64,000 bases of DNA. It comes from Priestia aryabhattai B8W22 (lineage in GTDB: Bacteria; Bacillota; Bacilli; Bacillales; Bacillaceae_H). Location: the NCBI RefSeq assembly GCF_000956595.1, contig NZ_JYOO01000024.1:20574-84573 (forward strand). The letters run 5' to 3'. Made by a program: the position numbers and the translations under genes. Below the pieces are notes generated by a model, which saw only the letters and a program-made list of their open reading frames with translations, had not been told where the DNA came from and ran no database searches. Numbering within the stretch: position 1 is the stretch's first letter; each line of letters begins with the position of its first letter. Shown here one piece after another: positions 17,428-26,359 of the stretch.

Positions 17428-18820
17428 TGTATCCCTCCTTTGTAAACGGATCAGTTGATGTTACTTTTGTATGTGCTTCGTGATCATGATCTGGACCTTT
17501 TTTAATTTCTTTAATAAATAAGAACACCATAATCACAGCTAAAATTAAATAAAAGAACGAAAACGAGATAATAGAAAACAACAATTCACCTGCTGTTACA
17601 CCAGGAGACACGGCATCTTCGGTTTTCATATAGCCAAATACAACCCACGGCTGACGGCCAATCTCTGTCATAATCCAACCTGCTGAGCTTCCAAGGAACG
17701 GAAAGGCAATGGCAATCGTCATAATACGTAAAAATAGTTTGCTTTCTTGAAGTTTTTTACGAGAAAGCAAGTACGTACCCCAAATGCCCAACGCACATAA
17801 TACGCCACCTAGACCAGCCATAATGCGGAAACTCCAAAACGTTGTGCGAACGGGTGGAATATAATTTCCTTCCCCGTATTTCGCCGTATACTGCTCCTGC
17901 AGCTCGTTCATTCCAGGAACCGAACCTGAAAACTTACCGTATGATAAGAAGCTTAATAAGTAAGGTATTTTGATTTCACTCGTATTTTTCTTTTCATCAG
18001 GGTGAATATTTGCTGTTACCGTCCAAGCACCTGGACTTCCGCTGTTTTCCCATAACCCTTCACTTGCCGCCATTTTCATCGGCTGTGTTTTGACTAAATA
18101 TCCAGCCTGTTCATGACCAGATAGCGCAATTCCTACACCTGAAATTAACCCTACAAGGATAGCAACTTGAAATGATTTTTTGGCAAAAGCCACATGTTTT
18201 TTCTTTAAGAGCATAACGGCACTGACACCCGTGATAAAAAAGGCGCCTGTTGCAAACGAACCTAAAATTGTATGAGGGAATTCAACCCACAGCTGACCGT
18301 TTGTTAACAATTTAAAGAAGTTATTCATTTCTAAACGGCCATTATTCAGCTCCATTCCGACCGGATGCTGCATAAAAGAATTAGCCGTTAAAATAAAGAA
18401 CGCTGAAAAGATAGTACCTAGACTAACAAGCCAAATACATAGACAGTGCAGCCATTTAGGCAAACGATCCCACCCGAAAATCCACAGTCCAAGGAAAGTG
18501 GACTCCATAAAAAACGCTAGCAGTGCTTCAATAGCAAGCGGCGCACCGAATACATCTCCTACAAACCGTGAGTACTCTGACCAGTTCATGCCAAACTGAA
18601 ATTCTTGTAAAATACCTGTTACGACTCCGACAGCAAAGTTAATCAGGAATAAGTGCCCCCAAAACTTTGCCATCTTTTTATACTGTTCATCTTTTTTTAC
18701 TACGTACATCGTTTCCATGATCGCTACTAAAAAGACAAGGCCGATAGACAGCGGTACAAAGATAAAATGAAACAGCGTCGTTGATGCAAATTGAATACGT
18801 GATAGTATGACTGTATCCAT
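17414..18820 (-). CDS. cydA: cytochrome bd oxidase subunit I
   Basis: 468 aa haem-binding subunit. It starts MDTVILSRIQFASTTLFHFIF with the N-terminal His ligand region, has SGHEQAGYLVKTQP in the middle and the conserved GRQPWVVFGY near the end. The quinol-binding Q loop is short, as in Gram-positive CydA. ATG 18820 follows AAAGGAG; a longer reading from 18940 adds 40 residues that run into the control region and is rejected. A -10-like TATACT (18987-18982, minus) suggests a leader of about 150 nt containing a long inverted repeat, as in B. subtilis, where Rex sites lie in the cyd leader. Confidence 0.95.
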   Translation of the reverse strand: MDTVILSRIQFASTTLFHFIFVPLSIGLVFLVAIMETMYVVKKDEQYKKMAKFWGHLFLINFAVGVVTGILQEFQFGMNWSEYSRFVGDVFGAPLAIEALLAFFMESTFLGLWIFGWDRLPKWLHCLCIWLVSLGTIFSAFFILTANSFMQHPVGMELNNGRLEMNNFFKLLTNGQLWVEFPHTILGSFATGAFFITGVSAVMLLKKKHVAFAKKSFQVAILVGLISGVGIALSGHEQAGYLVKTQPMKMAASEGLWENSGSPGAWTVTANIHPDEKKNTSEIKIPYLLSFLSYGKFSGSVPGMNELQEQYTAKYGEGNYIPPVRTTFWSFRIMAGLGGVLCALGIWGTYLLSRKKLQESKLFLRIMTIAIAFPFLGSSAGWIMTEIGRQPWVVFGYMKTEDAVSPGVTAGELLFSIISFSFFYLILAVIMVFLFIKEIKKGPDHDHEAHTKVTSTDPFTKEGYNVFS

Positions 18821-18899
18821 CTTCTTTCTCCTTTCATATATAAGAACATTCATCGTTTCCATAGATACTTTGCTCATTTCTGAGCATCTTTTACTTATA

Positions 18900-18950
18900 T
18901 TGTGAAACATTGAGCATAATAATTCGAGAAATATGCTCAATATTTCACAA
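18900..18950. promoter_or_regulatory. long inverted repeat upstream of cydA, probable redox operator
   Basis: TTGTGAAACATTGAGCATA (18900-18918), 13 bp, then the inverted copy (18932-18950). The two 19-bp arms differ at one base. TTGTGAA is also the half-site of the NADH sensor Rex, known to repress cyd in Bacillus, but the TTGAGCATA part is not the usual Rex palindrome. A smaller repeat, TGCTCA/TGAGCA, follows at 18871-18886. As RNA it could also form a 19-bp hairpin in the leader. Confidence 0.8.
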
Positions 18951-19086
18951 ACATATGTAATGACTCTCTTTCTATTTACATAGTATAGTCTATTTTTTTA
19001 GCTGTGCACGTACATTTTTTGAACGTTTTTAGACTAAAACGTGACTTTCTTGTGACAAAAAAGTGAAGGATCCCTTTATTTTTTCA

Positions 19087-19118
19087 TAAAAAAAGCACGC
19101 TCTGATTTGAGCTTGCTT
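19087..19118 (-). terminator. terminator of the split thrE operon
   Basis: On the minus strand AAGCAAGCTC and GAGCGTGCTT pair with one mismatch around AAATCA, followed by seven T, just after the stop. Confidence 0.75.
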
Positions 19119-19120
19119 CT

Positions 19121-19576
19121 CTACGGTCGATATTTTGCTTTGGCATTTAATTTAGATTGACGAATGATTTGGTTAATGACTTCAGAAAATACAATACCAA
19201 TGGCAATTGAACCTGAAATCATAAAGGCCTTTGCTGCAAGACTAATGGCTTCATTATAGTTATTTTCTACAAAGTTACGCATGGCATCGTATGCTGTTCC
19301 CCCTGGAACGAGCGGAATAATACCTGCTACGGTGAAAATAATGATCGGTGTGCGATAAATTTTTGCGTAAATTTGACTAATAATAGCAATAAAGAAGGCC
19401 GATGCAACGGTGCTTGGAATTTCATCTACACCATAGAACGTTAGCAAATAGTAAATGAGCCAGCCAATCATTCCGACAAATCCACTTTTTAATAATGATT
19501 CACGTGGAACATTAAAAATGATCCCAAACGCTGCTGAAGCAATAAAACTTGTAATTATCTGCTCTACGATATGCAT
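19121..19576 (-). CDS. threonine/serine exporter family, small subunit (YjjB-like)
   Basis: 151 aa with four to five membrane helices. The ThrE C-terminal half pattern is present: AFGIIFNVPRESL, then FFIAIISQIYAKIYRTP, then GIIPLVPGGTAYDAM. It corresponds to the second domain of Corynebacterium ThrE and is encoded separately, as YjjB is in E. coli. The first domain is the preceding gene, 14 bases upstream, so the two should form one transporter. The substrate by family is threonine/serine or small organic acids. The ribosome site is AGGAGGGAGG. Confidence 0.83.
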   Translation of the reverse strand: MHIVEQIITSFIASAAFGIIFNVPRESLLKSGFVGMIGWLIYYLLTFYGVDEIPSTVASAFFIAIISQIYAKIYRTPIIIFTVAGIIPLVPGGTAYDAMRNFVENNYNEAISLAAKAFMISGSIAIGIVFSEVINQIIRQSKLNAKAKYRP

Positions 19577-19590
19577 ATGATGCCTCCCTC

Positions 19591-20352
19591 CTATAGAAGC
19601 GTAAATACAATGGCAATACCTGCACCAATAGCGAATGCCGTCAGAAACGCTTCTGCTCCTTTTGATAATCCAGACAGTAAATGTCCCGCCATTAAATCTC
19701 GCACTGCATTGGTAATGGATAAGCCAGGAACGAGAGGCATAACGGATCCAATAATAATTTTATCAATTTGCGTGCCCAGTCCTGAAGCGACTAAAAGAGC
19801 TGATAAAAGGCCAATAACTAACGAAGCGGTAAACTCAGCAAAAAAGCGAATCGGAATAAGACGATGGAAATACACCACGGTTAAAAATCCGAGACCTCCT
19901 GAAAACATGGCTGGAATAAAGTCCGTCCATAAACCTTGAAACATGATTAAAAAGCATCCGCTAGAAATGGATGCAGCTGCAAGTTGAACCCATAGTGGAA
20001 AAGCTACGTTCGTTGCTTCAATTTCTTGTAGCATTTCATACGCTTCCTCCAAGGAGATGTTTCCTTGACTGATTGTTCTTGAGACGCTATTTACCATGGT
20101 TACTTTTTTCAAATCGGTCGTTCGTTCGGAAATACGAATTAACTTCGTTTTCGTCGGTTCTTTCGTTTCAAGTGAAAACATAATCCCTGTTGGCGTCACA
20201 TAGCTGTGGGATTTTTTTATACCGTAAGACGCTGCAATCCGCATCATTGTGTCTTCTACTCGATACGTTTCTGCTCCGCTTTCTAACATAATTTTACCTG
20301 CTAGTAAGCTAACGTCCATAATTTCATATTTATCTAATTTTTGTTGTGTCAT
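19591..20352 (-). CDS. threonine/serine exporter family, large subunit (YjjP-like)
   Basis: 253 aa. A cytoplasmic N-terminal domain of about 115 residues (LAGKIMLESGAETYRVEDTM, the DUF1212 hallmark) is followed by five helices with GSVMPLVPGLSITNAVRDL. It is the N-terminal half of the split ThrE system, paired with the next gene. ATG 20352 has GGAG seven bases upstream; a TTG one codon earlier is unlikely. Alternative substrates such as succinate have been proposed for YjjPB in E. coli, so the name should be read as a family label. Confidence 0.83.
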   Translation of the reverse strand: MTQQKLDKYEIMDVSLLAGKIMLESGAETYRVEDTMMRIAASYGIKKSHSYVTPTGIMFSLETKEPTKTKLIRISERTTDLKKVTMVNSVSRTISQGNISLEEAYEMLQEIEATNVAFPLWVQLAAASISSGCFLIMFQGLWTDFIPAMFSGGLGFLTVVYFHRLIPIRFFAEFTASLVIGLLSALLVASGLGTQIDKIIIGSVMPLVPGLSITNAVRDLMAGHLLSGLSKGAEAFLTAFAIGAGIAIVFTLL

Positions 20353-20442
20353 CAAATCGCTCCAAACATATTAAAGCTTGGTTTTTTCCCCTACAGCATA
20401 CAGTGTATAAGAAAGAGGGAAGTAGACGCAATGGTTAATGCA

Positions 20443-20472
20443 AAAAAGTGTGGACTTTTTGTCTCACACTTT
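20443..20472 (-). terminator. terminator of the LacI-family gene
   Basis: On the minus strand AAAGTGTG (20472-20465) pairs with CACACTTT (20452-20445), followed by T residues, 25 bases after the stop. Confidence 0.7.
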
Positions 20473-20496
20473 CAGGAATAGTATATACATTCCTTA

Positions 20497-21507
20497 TCAA
20501 TTCATACGTTTTGTGGTCTCACGCTCTACTAATAAAGGTGCCATTTTATACTGTACCTGATCTATTTCTTGCTGATCCTGAATTTGCTGAAGTAAGAGGT
20601 TTACTGCTTTTTCAGCCATTTTCTCCATCGGTTGACGGATGGTTGTTAGTGGAGGATGCGCTTCACTAGCTTCTGTAATATCATCAAACCCTATAACAGA
20701 CAAATCTGCTGGAACGTGGAGCCCGTTTTGCCACGCACAGTGTATCACTTTCAGAGCAATGTAATCCGTAGCACAAATAAGCGCAGTTGGGGGCTCTGGA
20801 TGATGAGCTAGCTCATTTATAAACTGATATAGTTCATCTGAGTTATTCATATCTTCTTTTACAAACTTTGCGTTTGCTGACGGTACATACTGATGAAAAA
20901 GAGACAGACGGTGCTCGACTCCGCTTACAGCTTTTCCAACGAACCCGATATTCTTATGACCAAGGTCCGTTAAGTGAGCAACAGCTAATTGTATTCCCAC
21001 CGCATCATCTACATGTACAATCGGCCAAAGTGCAGAAGAGCCGTCTCCTGTAAGAGAAACGTAGGGCGTTTGATATTCTTTTAATATGTCTACAAAAGGA
21101 TTCTGAGCGGCTACATAATCTAATAAAATGACTCCATCAAACCAATGGTTCATCATAACATTTAATTGACGCTCAGCCGTTGTTTCTTGGTAATCCGTAT
21201 GTCCAATAAGAACATCCATCCCTCGACTTTGGACTTGTTGCTGTACCTTTTTTAATAGTTCAATTAAAAACGGATCTTTTAAGTCTCTAATTAATATCCC
21301 GATAATCCCTGTTTTTTGGGCCCGCAGAGCTGCCGCAAATGGATTCGTCTGATACCCTAAATGAGCTGCTGCTTTTAGTACTTTTTGCTTGGTTTTTTCA
21401 CTGATTTTAATTTTACCGTCTTTATTATTGAAAATTCTTGATACCGTAGCTAATGAAACACCCGCTTCTTTCGCTACTTCTGTAATCGTGACTTTTTTTC
21501 TCCCCAT
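20497..21507 (-). CDS. LacI-family transcriptional regulator
   Basis: 336 aa. The N-terminal helix-turn-helix is TITEVAKEAGVSLATVSRIFN with a hinge near residue 50-60. A periplasmic-binding-protein-like effector domain (GIIGILIRDLKDPFLIELL; VHVDDAVGIQLAV; ALICATDYIALKVI; SVIGFDDI) completes the usual length. It should repress sugar genes and be released by a sugar or sugar phosphate. It lies downstream of an esterase gene on the same strand and near a sugar symporter gene whose leader carries an AAAACGTTTT palindrome, a typical LacI-family operator core. The effector is unknown. Confidence 0.9.
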   Translation of the reverse strand: MGRKKVTITEVAKEAGVSLATVSRIFNNKDGKIKISEKTKQKVLKAAAHLGYQTNPFAAALRAQKTGIIGILIRDLKDPFLIELLKKVQQQVQSRGMDVLIGHTDYQETTAERQLNVMMNHWFDGVILLDYVAAQNPFVDILKEYQTPYVSLTGDGSSALWPIVHVDDAVGIQLAVAHLTDLGHKNIGFVGKAVSGVEHRLSLFHQYVPSANAKFVKEDMNNSDELYQFINELAHHPEPPTALICATDYIALKVIHCAWQNGLHVPADLSVIGFDDITEASEAHPPLTTIRQPMEKMAEKAVNLLLQQIQDQQEIDQVQYKMAPLLVERETTKRMN

Positions 21508-21602
21508 TCGTACCGACTCCTATTTCCTTTTAGTCTATCGACCAAGTAAACATTTTTCTTTATTATACTACTAGAAGTCGGAACCACCGAAACCTACCTT
21601 CC

Positions 21603-22379
21603 CTACTTTTCACTAAACAGCCACTTTAACACATCTTGAATTTTTTGATCCCAATATGCCCAGTCGTGACTTCCTTTTCCTTCTTCATATGTAAAACAAA
21701 TAGGCTCTTGCTTACATCGCTCGGAAAAACGTTTATTTTCCTGATATAAAAAATCTTCTGTTCCACAGCATTGATAAATACGCGGAGTCACTTCTCCATA
21801 GCGCCGGCGATTTCCAAGCAGCCAGAACAGATCATCCTCAGGTCTAATAACAGGCGGCAGGCCAAAAATCAAAGGATAATCTAAGAACTGAACTTCTCCT
21901 CGCCCTCCAAGCCCTTCAACGTCCATCACTCCTGATAAACTGGCAGCTGCAGAAAATTGATATGGTTTGCGAAACGCCCATTTTAAAGCGCCGTACCCTC
22001 CCATAGAAAGACCAGCTACAAAATTATCTTCTCTTTTTTCCGATAACGGAAAGAATGATCTAGCCAATTGAGGAAGTTCTTCTGTTACAAACGTCCAATA
22101 CTTCTTTCCATAAGCCATATCTCTATAAAAGCTACGATCTACATTTGGCATTACAACTGCAAGCCCTAATTCTGATGCGTAACGTTCAATCGAAGTTCTT
22201 CTCATCCATATCGTATGATCATCAGAAAGACCATGTAATAAATAGAGCGTAGGGTGTTTCTCACTTCTTGTATTGGTTTGTAAACCAATTTGAGATTTTG
22301 TTTGCTGCGGTATCAAAACGTTCATTGAAGTACTTATTTGCAATACTTCTGAAAAAAAATCACATTGTATAAATGCCAT
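21603..22379 (-). CDS. alpha/beta-hydrolase esterase, esterase D/EstA-like
   Basis: 258 aa cytoplasmic serine esterase. It has YLLHGLSDDHTIWMRRTSIE (oxyanion region), the nucleophile elbow GLSMGGYGALKWA near residue 117, and a C-terminal GSHDWAYWD with the catalytic His. This is the layout of the putative-esterase family that includes tributyrin esterases, S-formylglutathione hydrolases and acetyl-xylan esterases. ATG 22379 follows GGGGGG; a longer reading adds 18 residues without a better ribosome site. It diverges from a sugar symporter gene and precedes a LacI regulator, so deacylation of an imported carbohydrate is a reasonable guess. Confidence 0.82.
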   Translation of the reverse strand: MAFIQCDFFSEVLQISTSMNVLIPQQTKSQIGLQTNTRSEKHPTLYLLHGLSDDHTIWMRRTSIERYASELGLAVVMPNVDRSFYRDMAYGKKYWTFVTEELPQLARSFFPLSEKREDNFVAGLSMGGYGALKWAFRKPYQFSAAASLSGVMDVEGLGGRGEVQFLDYPLIFGLPPVIRPEDDLFWLLGNRRRYGEVTPRIYQCCGTEDFLYQENKRFSERCKQEPICFTYEEGKGSHDWAYWDQKIQDVLKWLFSEK

Positions 22380-22459
22380 ATTTCTTTTCCCCCCTACTTT
22401 TTCTTCCCTATTGATTGATAACAAAACGTACATAATTCATATAAAAGTTAAAAAATAAT

Positions 22460-22514
22460 TTGATTATTTTCAATTTTTAGTTTAACATAAAAACATCTTT
22501 CATGAAAACGTTTT
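22460..22514 (+). promoter_or_regulatory. promoter and LacI/CcpA-type operator of the sugar symporter gene
   Basis: -35 TTGATT (22460-22465), 17 bp, -10 TAACAT (22483-22488). The palindrome AAAACGTTTT (22505-22514) lies about ten bases into the transcript, within TGAAAACGTTTTAC, which misses the cre consensus only in its last two bases. A second ACGTTTTT follows at 22522. The adjacent LacI-family regulator is the best candidate ligand. Confidence 0.55.
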
Positions 22515-22569
22515 ACGTATAACGTTTTTTTAATTAAAATAGTGAACGCGATTCAAAGGAGGAATTTAT

Positions 22570-23955
22570 ATGGGGATAGTAAAAGTAACTTCTGACGAGT
22601 GTACGGAGCAAAAAGGAAATCTATTTTTTGTTATTTTCATTTCATGTGCAGCTGCTTTTGGAGGGTTACTTTACGGCTATGACACAGCCGTCATTTCAGG
22701 GGCTATTAGGTTGATGGAAGTGCATTTTAATCTCAGTCCAACGATGGTAGGTTTTGTTGTATCTAGTTTGCTGCTCGGTGGTGCCGTTGGGGTACTTGCT
22801 TCAGGAAAACTGAGTGATCGATTCGGTAGAAAAACCATCTTACTTTTAGCAGCTTCTTTATTTATCGTATCCGCAATTATGCAAGCGCTATCTTCATCTA
22901 TCTCTTTTGTGATTGTTTCTCGAATTATTGGGGGACTAGGCATTGGTATGGCTTCTGTTCTTTCTATTACCTATATTTCTGAAATAGCCCCTCCGCACAT
23001 GCGCGGCCGCTTAGGCTCTCTTTATCAATTTGCTGTTGCCGTTGGAATTGTTTCTGTCTATTTTGTAAATGACTACATTTTATCTATTGGAGAAGACGCT
23101 TGGCAGAATTCCACAGGATGGCGCTACATTATCGGTGCTTCTGGCATTCCAGCTCTTTTATTTCTTCTTATTCTTTCTCCTGTTCCTGAAAGTCCAAGGT
23201 GGCTGGTAAAAGCAAACCGCACTTTAGAAGCTATGGACATTTTAATTAAAATCAATGGTACACGCATTGCACGCCAAGAGCTGTATCATATTGAGCAATC
23301 GTTAAAAGAAAATCAACCGGCTTCTCTTTCGCTTTTTAAAGAGGCAGGCCCTCGTAAAGCGTTGCTTATTGGTATTCTACTTGCAGCCTTTCAACAGCTT
23401 GTCGGAATCAATGCCATTATTTATTACGCCCCGCAAGTTTTTGAAGCAGCTGGAGCTAGAGGAGATTTATCACTCCTTGTTACGTCTATGATTGGTGTAG
23501 CTGCCTTTTTAGGCGTTCTTTGTTCCATGTGGCTTATCGACCGGATTGGCCGCAAAGCTTTATTACTTACTGGCACAGCTGGTATGGCCGTTACGCAGCT
23601 TCTCGTTTCTTTTGGATTTCATTCACAGGGTACTGAAGGCTTGACTACTAGTTTACTTATTGTTTTTTATTTATTTCTTTTTAATATTTCTATGGGACCC
23701 GTTGTATGGGTTGTGATTTCTGAAATTTTTCCTAATCATGCAAGAGGCTATGCAATGTCTATTTCCACCTTTTTCTTGTGGATAGCTAATTGGTTTGTGT
23801 CTCAGTTTTTTCCTATTCTTTGGAACAAAGCTGGAGGATCTTTTACCTTTTTATCTTTTATGATTATGTGTATCGCTTCGTTTTTGTTTATATGGAAGTG
23901 GGTGCCAGAAACAAAAGGAAAGTCACTTGAAGAAATTGAACATATATGGAAATAA
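22570..23955 (+). CDS. sugar:H+ symporter, MFS sugar-porter family
   Basis: 461 aa with 12 membrane helices. Family signatures: FGGLLYGYDTAVISGA in helix 1, GKLSDRFGRK in loop 2-3, PESPRWL before the central loop, QQLVGINAIIYYAPQVFE in helix 7, DRIGRKALLL, and PETKGKSLEEIE at the C-terminus. This is the XylE/AraE/GLUT-like group, importing a pentose or hexose with protons. The start is preceded by AAAGGAGG. It is divergent from the esterase and LacI genes, with which it probably forms one catabolic unit. The sugar cannot be read from the sequence. Confidence 0.9.
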   Translation: MGIVKVTSDECTEQKGNLFFVIFISCAAAFGGLLYGYDTAVISGAIRLMEVHFNLSPTMVGFVVSSLLLGGAVGVLASGKLSDRFGRKTILLLAASLFIVSAIMQALSSSISFVIVSRIIGGLGIGMASVLSITYISEIAPPHMRGRLGSLYQFAVAVGIVSVYFVNDYILSIGEDAWQNSTGWRYIIGASGIPALLFLLILSPVPESPRWLVKANRTLEAMDILIKINGTRIARQELYHIEQSLKENQPASLSLFKEAGPRKALLIGILLAAFQQLVGINAIIYYAPQVFEAAGARGDLSLLVTSMIGVAAFLGVLCSMWLIDRIGRKALLLTGTAGMAVTQLLVSFGFHSQGTEGLTTSLLIVFYLFLFNISMGPVVWVVISEIFPNHARGYAMSISTFFLWIANWFVSQFFPILWNKAGGSFTFLSFMIMCIASFLFIWKWVPETKGKSLEEIEHIWK

Positions 23956-24039
23956 AGGAGGATGTTAGGGCACTACTGAATGAAGCTAATCTAAAGACGA
24001 ACAAATGTGATACATGAGCTAAACTGCTTGTGACACCGC

Positions 24040-24165
24040 AGGTAATTTCCGTGCAAGACTTCGCTTTCCGCGGGCGGCCGCTGAGCCTCCTCGTCGCTTG
24101 TACTCCTGCGGGGTCTCATCTGTTCCGCTTTTCCCGCAGGAGTCTTCGTCTCTCCCTCCGATCAA
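24040..24165. repeat. GC-rich structured intergenic repeat of the Bacillaceae type
   Basis: About 125 bp, far richer in GC than its surroundings and without an ORF. It contains ACTCCTGCGGG (24102-24112) and its exact inverted copy CCCGCAGGAGT (24133-24143), preceded by CTTTCCGCGGGCGGCC. I recognise this composition (CGCTTTCCGCGGGC, GCCTCCTCGTCGC, TTCCCGCAGGAGTC) as a dispersed element that recurs in intergenic regions of Bacillus-related genomes. Its function is not known to me. It fills the gap between the symporter gene and the proA terminator. Confidence 0.7.
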
Positions 24166-24210
24166 CTGCTAGAAGAAGCTAAACAGATGAAACCTACGTT
24201 CACTCTAATA

Positions 24211-24256
24211 AAAAAACGAACCACTAATCAAAATTTTGATCAATGGTTCGTTTTTC
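24211..24256. terminator. bidirectional terminator between the symporter gene and proA
   Basis: AAAAAACGAACCA (24211-24223) pairs with TGGTTCGTTTTT (24244-24255). The loop region itself contains the palindrome ATCAAAATTTTGAT. Confidence 0.88.
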
Positions 24257-24293
24257 ACTTCGTCTAAAATACTTTTGGCTCAGCCTCTTCTTT

Positions 24294-25538
24294 TTATCGA
24301 ATTTGTCCATTTCCGTAAATAATATATTTTAATGTTGTTAATTCTTTTAATCCCATTGGTCCGCGTGCATGAAGCTTTTGTGTACTAATCCCGATTTCTG
24401 CCCCGAAACCAAACTCTTCTCCGTCCGTAAACCTCGTCGAAGCATTCACATACACAGCAGCTGAATTAACGCGCTGTAAAAAACGCTGAGCATGAGCATA
24501 ATTTGTTGTTACAATCGCTTCGGAGTGATGTGAACTATGAACATTAATATGGGAAATCGCTTCATCGATATCATCTACGATTTTAACCGCCATGATGAAA
24601 TCCAGATATTCTTTCTTCCAATCCTCATCCCCTGCTGGAACAAGATCTGGAACGATTGTTAGCGCACGGCCATCACCGCGTACTTCTACACCTCTCTCTC
24701 GTAGCGCTTGAACAATAATCGGCAAAAATTCATAAGCCGCTCGTTCATGAATAATCAGCTTTTCGGCTGAGTTACACACCGCTGGACGAGATGTTTTTGC
24801 ATTAATGACAATATTAGCCGCCATGTCACGGTCATATTCGTCATCAACATAAATGTGGCAGTTCCCGGTTCCCGTTTCAATAACAGGAACCGTTGCATTT
24901 TTTACCACCGCTTCAATTAAACCAGCACCGCCTCGAGGAATTAATACATCGATATATTCATTTAGTTTCATTAACTCCAGTGCTGTTTCTCTCGACGTAT
25001 CTTCAATAAGCTGGACGCTATGCTCAGGCAATCCTGCACTTGCCGCAGCTTGAGATAATACAGAAACAATCGCTTGATTCGAATAAAATGCCTCACTGCC
25101 TCCGCGCAAAATAACCGCATTTCCTGCTTTTAAGCATAAGCCTGCTGCATCACATGTAACGTTTGGACGCGCTTCATAAATAATTCCTATGACACCAATA
25201 GGTACACGCTGCTGCCCAATTTGTAAGCCATTTGGCCGTTTGGCCATAGACAGTACTTCTCCTACTGGATCCGCAAGCGCAGCTACTTGGCGCAGGCCGT
25301 CTGCCATTCCATGAATCCGCTCTTCATTTAAAGATAGGCGATCTAACATCGCTTTTGACGTGCCTTTTTGAACCGCTTTTTCTACGTCTAATTCATTTGC
25401 TTTTAAAATCGCTTCTTGCTGACTCAATAAAGCAGCCGCCATTTTATAAAGCGCTTGCTGTTTTTGTTCGCTCGTTACATTTCCTAAGAAATAAGAGGCT
25501 TCTTGTGCCTGCTTTCCTTTAAGCTGCAATTCACTCAT
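24294..25538 (-). CDS. proA: glutamate-5-semialdehyde dehydrogenase (gamma-glutamyl phosphate reductase)
   Basis: 414 aa, the normal ProA length. Second step of proline synthesis: NADPH-dependent reduction of gamma-glutamyl phosphate in the cytoplasm. Family blocks include GVIGIIYEARPNVT, LKAGNAVILRGGSEA, LIPRGGAGLI, the catalytic Cys in SRPAVCNSAEKL and FGFGAEIGISTQKLHARGPMGL. It overlaps proB by four bases (ATGA), so the two are translationally coupled. Confidence 0.96.
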   Translation of the reverse strand: MSELQLKGKQAQEASYFLGNVTSEQKQQALYKMAAALLSQQEAILKANELDVEKAVQKGTSKAMLDRLSLNEERIHGMADGLRQVAALADPVGEVLSMAKRPNGLQIGQQRVPIGVIGIIYEARPNVTCDAAGLCLKAGNAVILRGGSEAFYSNQAIVSVLSQAAASAGLPEHSVQLIEDTSRETALELMKLNEYIDVLIPRGGAGLIEAVVKNATVPVIETGTGNCHIYVDDEYDRDMAANIVINAKTSRPAVCNSAEKLIIHERAAYEFLPIIVQALRERGVEVRGDGRALTIVPDLVPAGDEDWKKEYLDFIMAVKIVDDIDEAISHINVHSSHHSEAIVTTNYAHAQRFLQRVNSAAVYVNASTRFTDGEEFGFGAEIGISTQKLHARGPMGLKELTTLKYIIYGNGQIR

Positions 25539-26359
25539 TTCATTACTCCTTCAGCTTGTTTTAAGAATAACGTTCCAATTTCTTGGCCTTCAATAATATC
25601 TCGCAAAATACTTGGCTCTTTACCATTTGCTAAGATTAAGCTCACGCCTGCACTTGTAGCTGTTTTAGCAGCGGTAAGCTTTGTGACCATTCCGCCTGTT
25701 CCAACGTCAGTTCCACTATCTCCAGCAAAATTCTCAAGCTCCGGCGTGATGCCATCTATTACTTTCATTAATTTAGAGTTAGGGTTTTTTGTGGGATCTG
25801 AATCAAAGAAACCGTCAATATCAGATAAAATAACGAGTAAATCTGCGTGAATCAAAACTGAAACAATGGCCGATAAATTATCGTTATCTCCAAAACGCAC
25901 GATGTTTTCAATCTCATCGATTGCAACTGTATCGTTTTCATTCACAATAGGAATCACTTTGTCTTCAATTAATTTTTCAAACGTGTTCACAACGTTATTG
26001 CGCACATGTTCATCTTCGATTACATCTTTTGTTAACAGTACTTGACCAACAATGTGACTGTACTCACCAAAGAATTTACTGTAGATATGCATAAGCTCAC
26101 ATTGCCCGACAGAGGCTGCTGCTTGTTTTTCTCGAATAGAAGTTGGCTTTTCTTTTAACTTTAGTTTTTTTACTCCAACTTGAACGGCACCTGATGTAAC
26201 AAGCACAACTTCTTTTCCTGCATTCATTAAATCAGATAAAACACGCGCTAGTTTTTCAATGCGTGCTAAGTTAATATCTCCATTATCATAAGTCAACGTA
26301 GAGGTCCCTACTTTGACTACAATACGCTTGCTATTTTGTAACTCTTGACGATGGTTCAC
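25535..26359 (-). CDS. proB: glutamate 5-kinase, short form without PUA domain
   Basis: First step of proline synthesis. The amino-acid kinase core is complete (KRIVVKVGTSTLTY, VTSGAVQVGVKKL, NENDTVAIDEI, FGDNDNLSAIVSVL, DIDGFFDSDP). The protein ends at about 274 aa, without the C-terminal PUA domain present in the roughly 365-aa enzymes of E. coli and B. subtilis. GTG 26359 has AGGGAG nine bases upstream; ATG 26368 would abut that ribosome site and GTG 26386 lacks one. The leader has no T-box (no antiterminator TGGNACCGCG), unlike B. subtilis proBA. Start choice is moderately certain. Confidence 0.92.
   Translation of the reverse strand: MNHRQELQNSKRIVVKVGTSTLTYDNGDINLARIEKLARVLSDLMNAGKEVVLVTSGAVQVGVKKLKLKEKPTSIREKQAAASVGQCELMHIYSKFFGEYSHIVGQVLLTKDVIEDEHVRNNVVNTFEKLIEDKVIPIVNENDTVAIDEIENIVRFGDNDNLSAIVSVLIHADLLVILSDIDGFFDSDPTKNPNSKLMKVIDGITPELENFAGDSGTDVGTGGMVTKLTAAKTATSAGVSLILANGKEPSILRDIIEGQEIGTLFLKQAEGVMK

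Noticed and set aside
16787..17458. 223-residue plus-strand open frame opposite cydB
   Set aside because: Shadow of a conserved membrane subunit on the other strand; Lys/Ser/Pro-rich composition is that expected from antisense reading.
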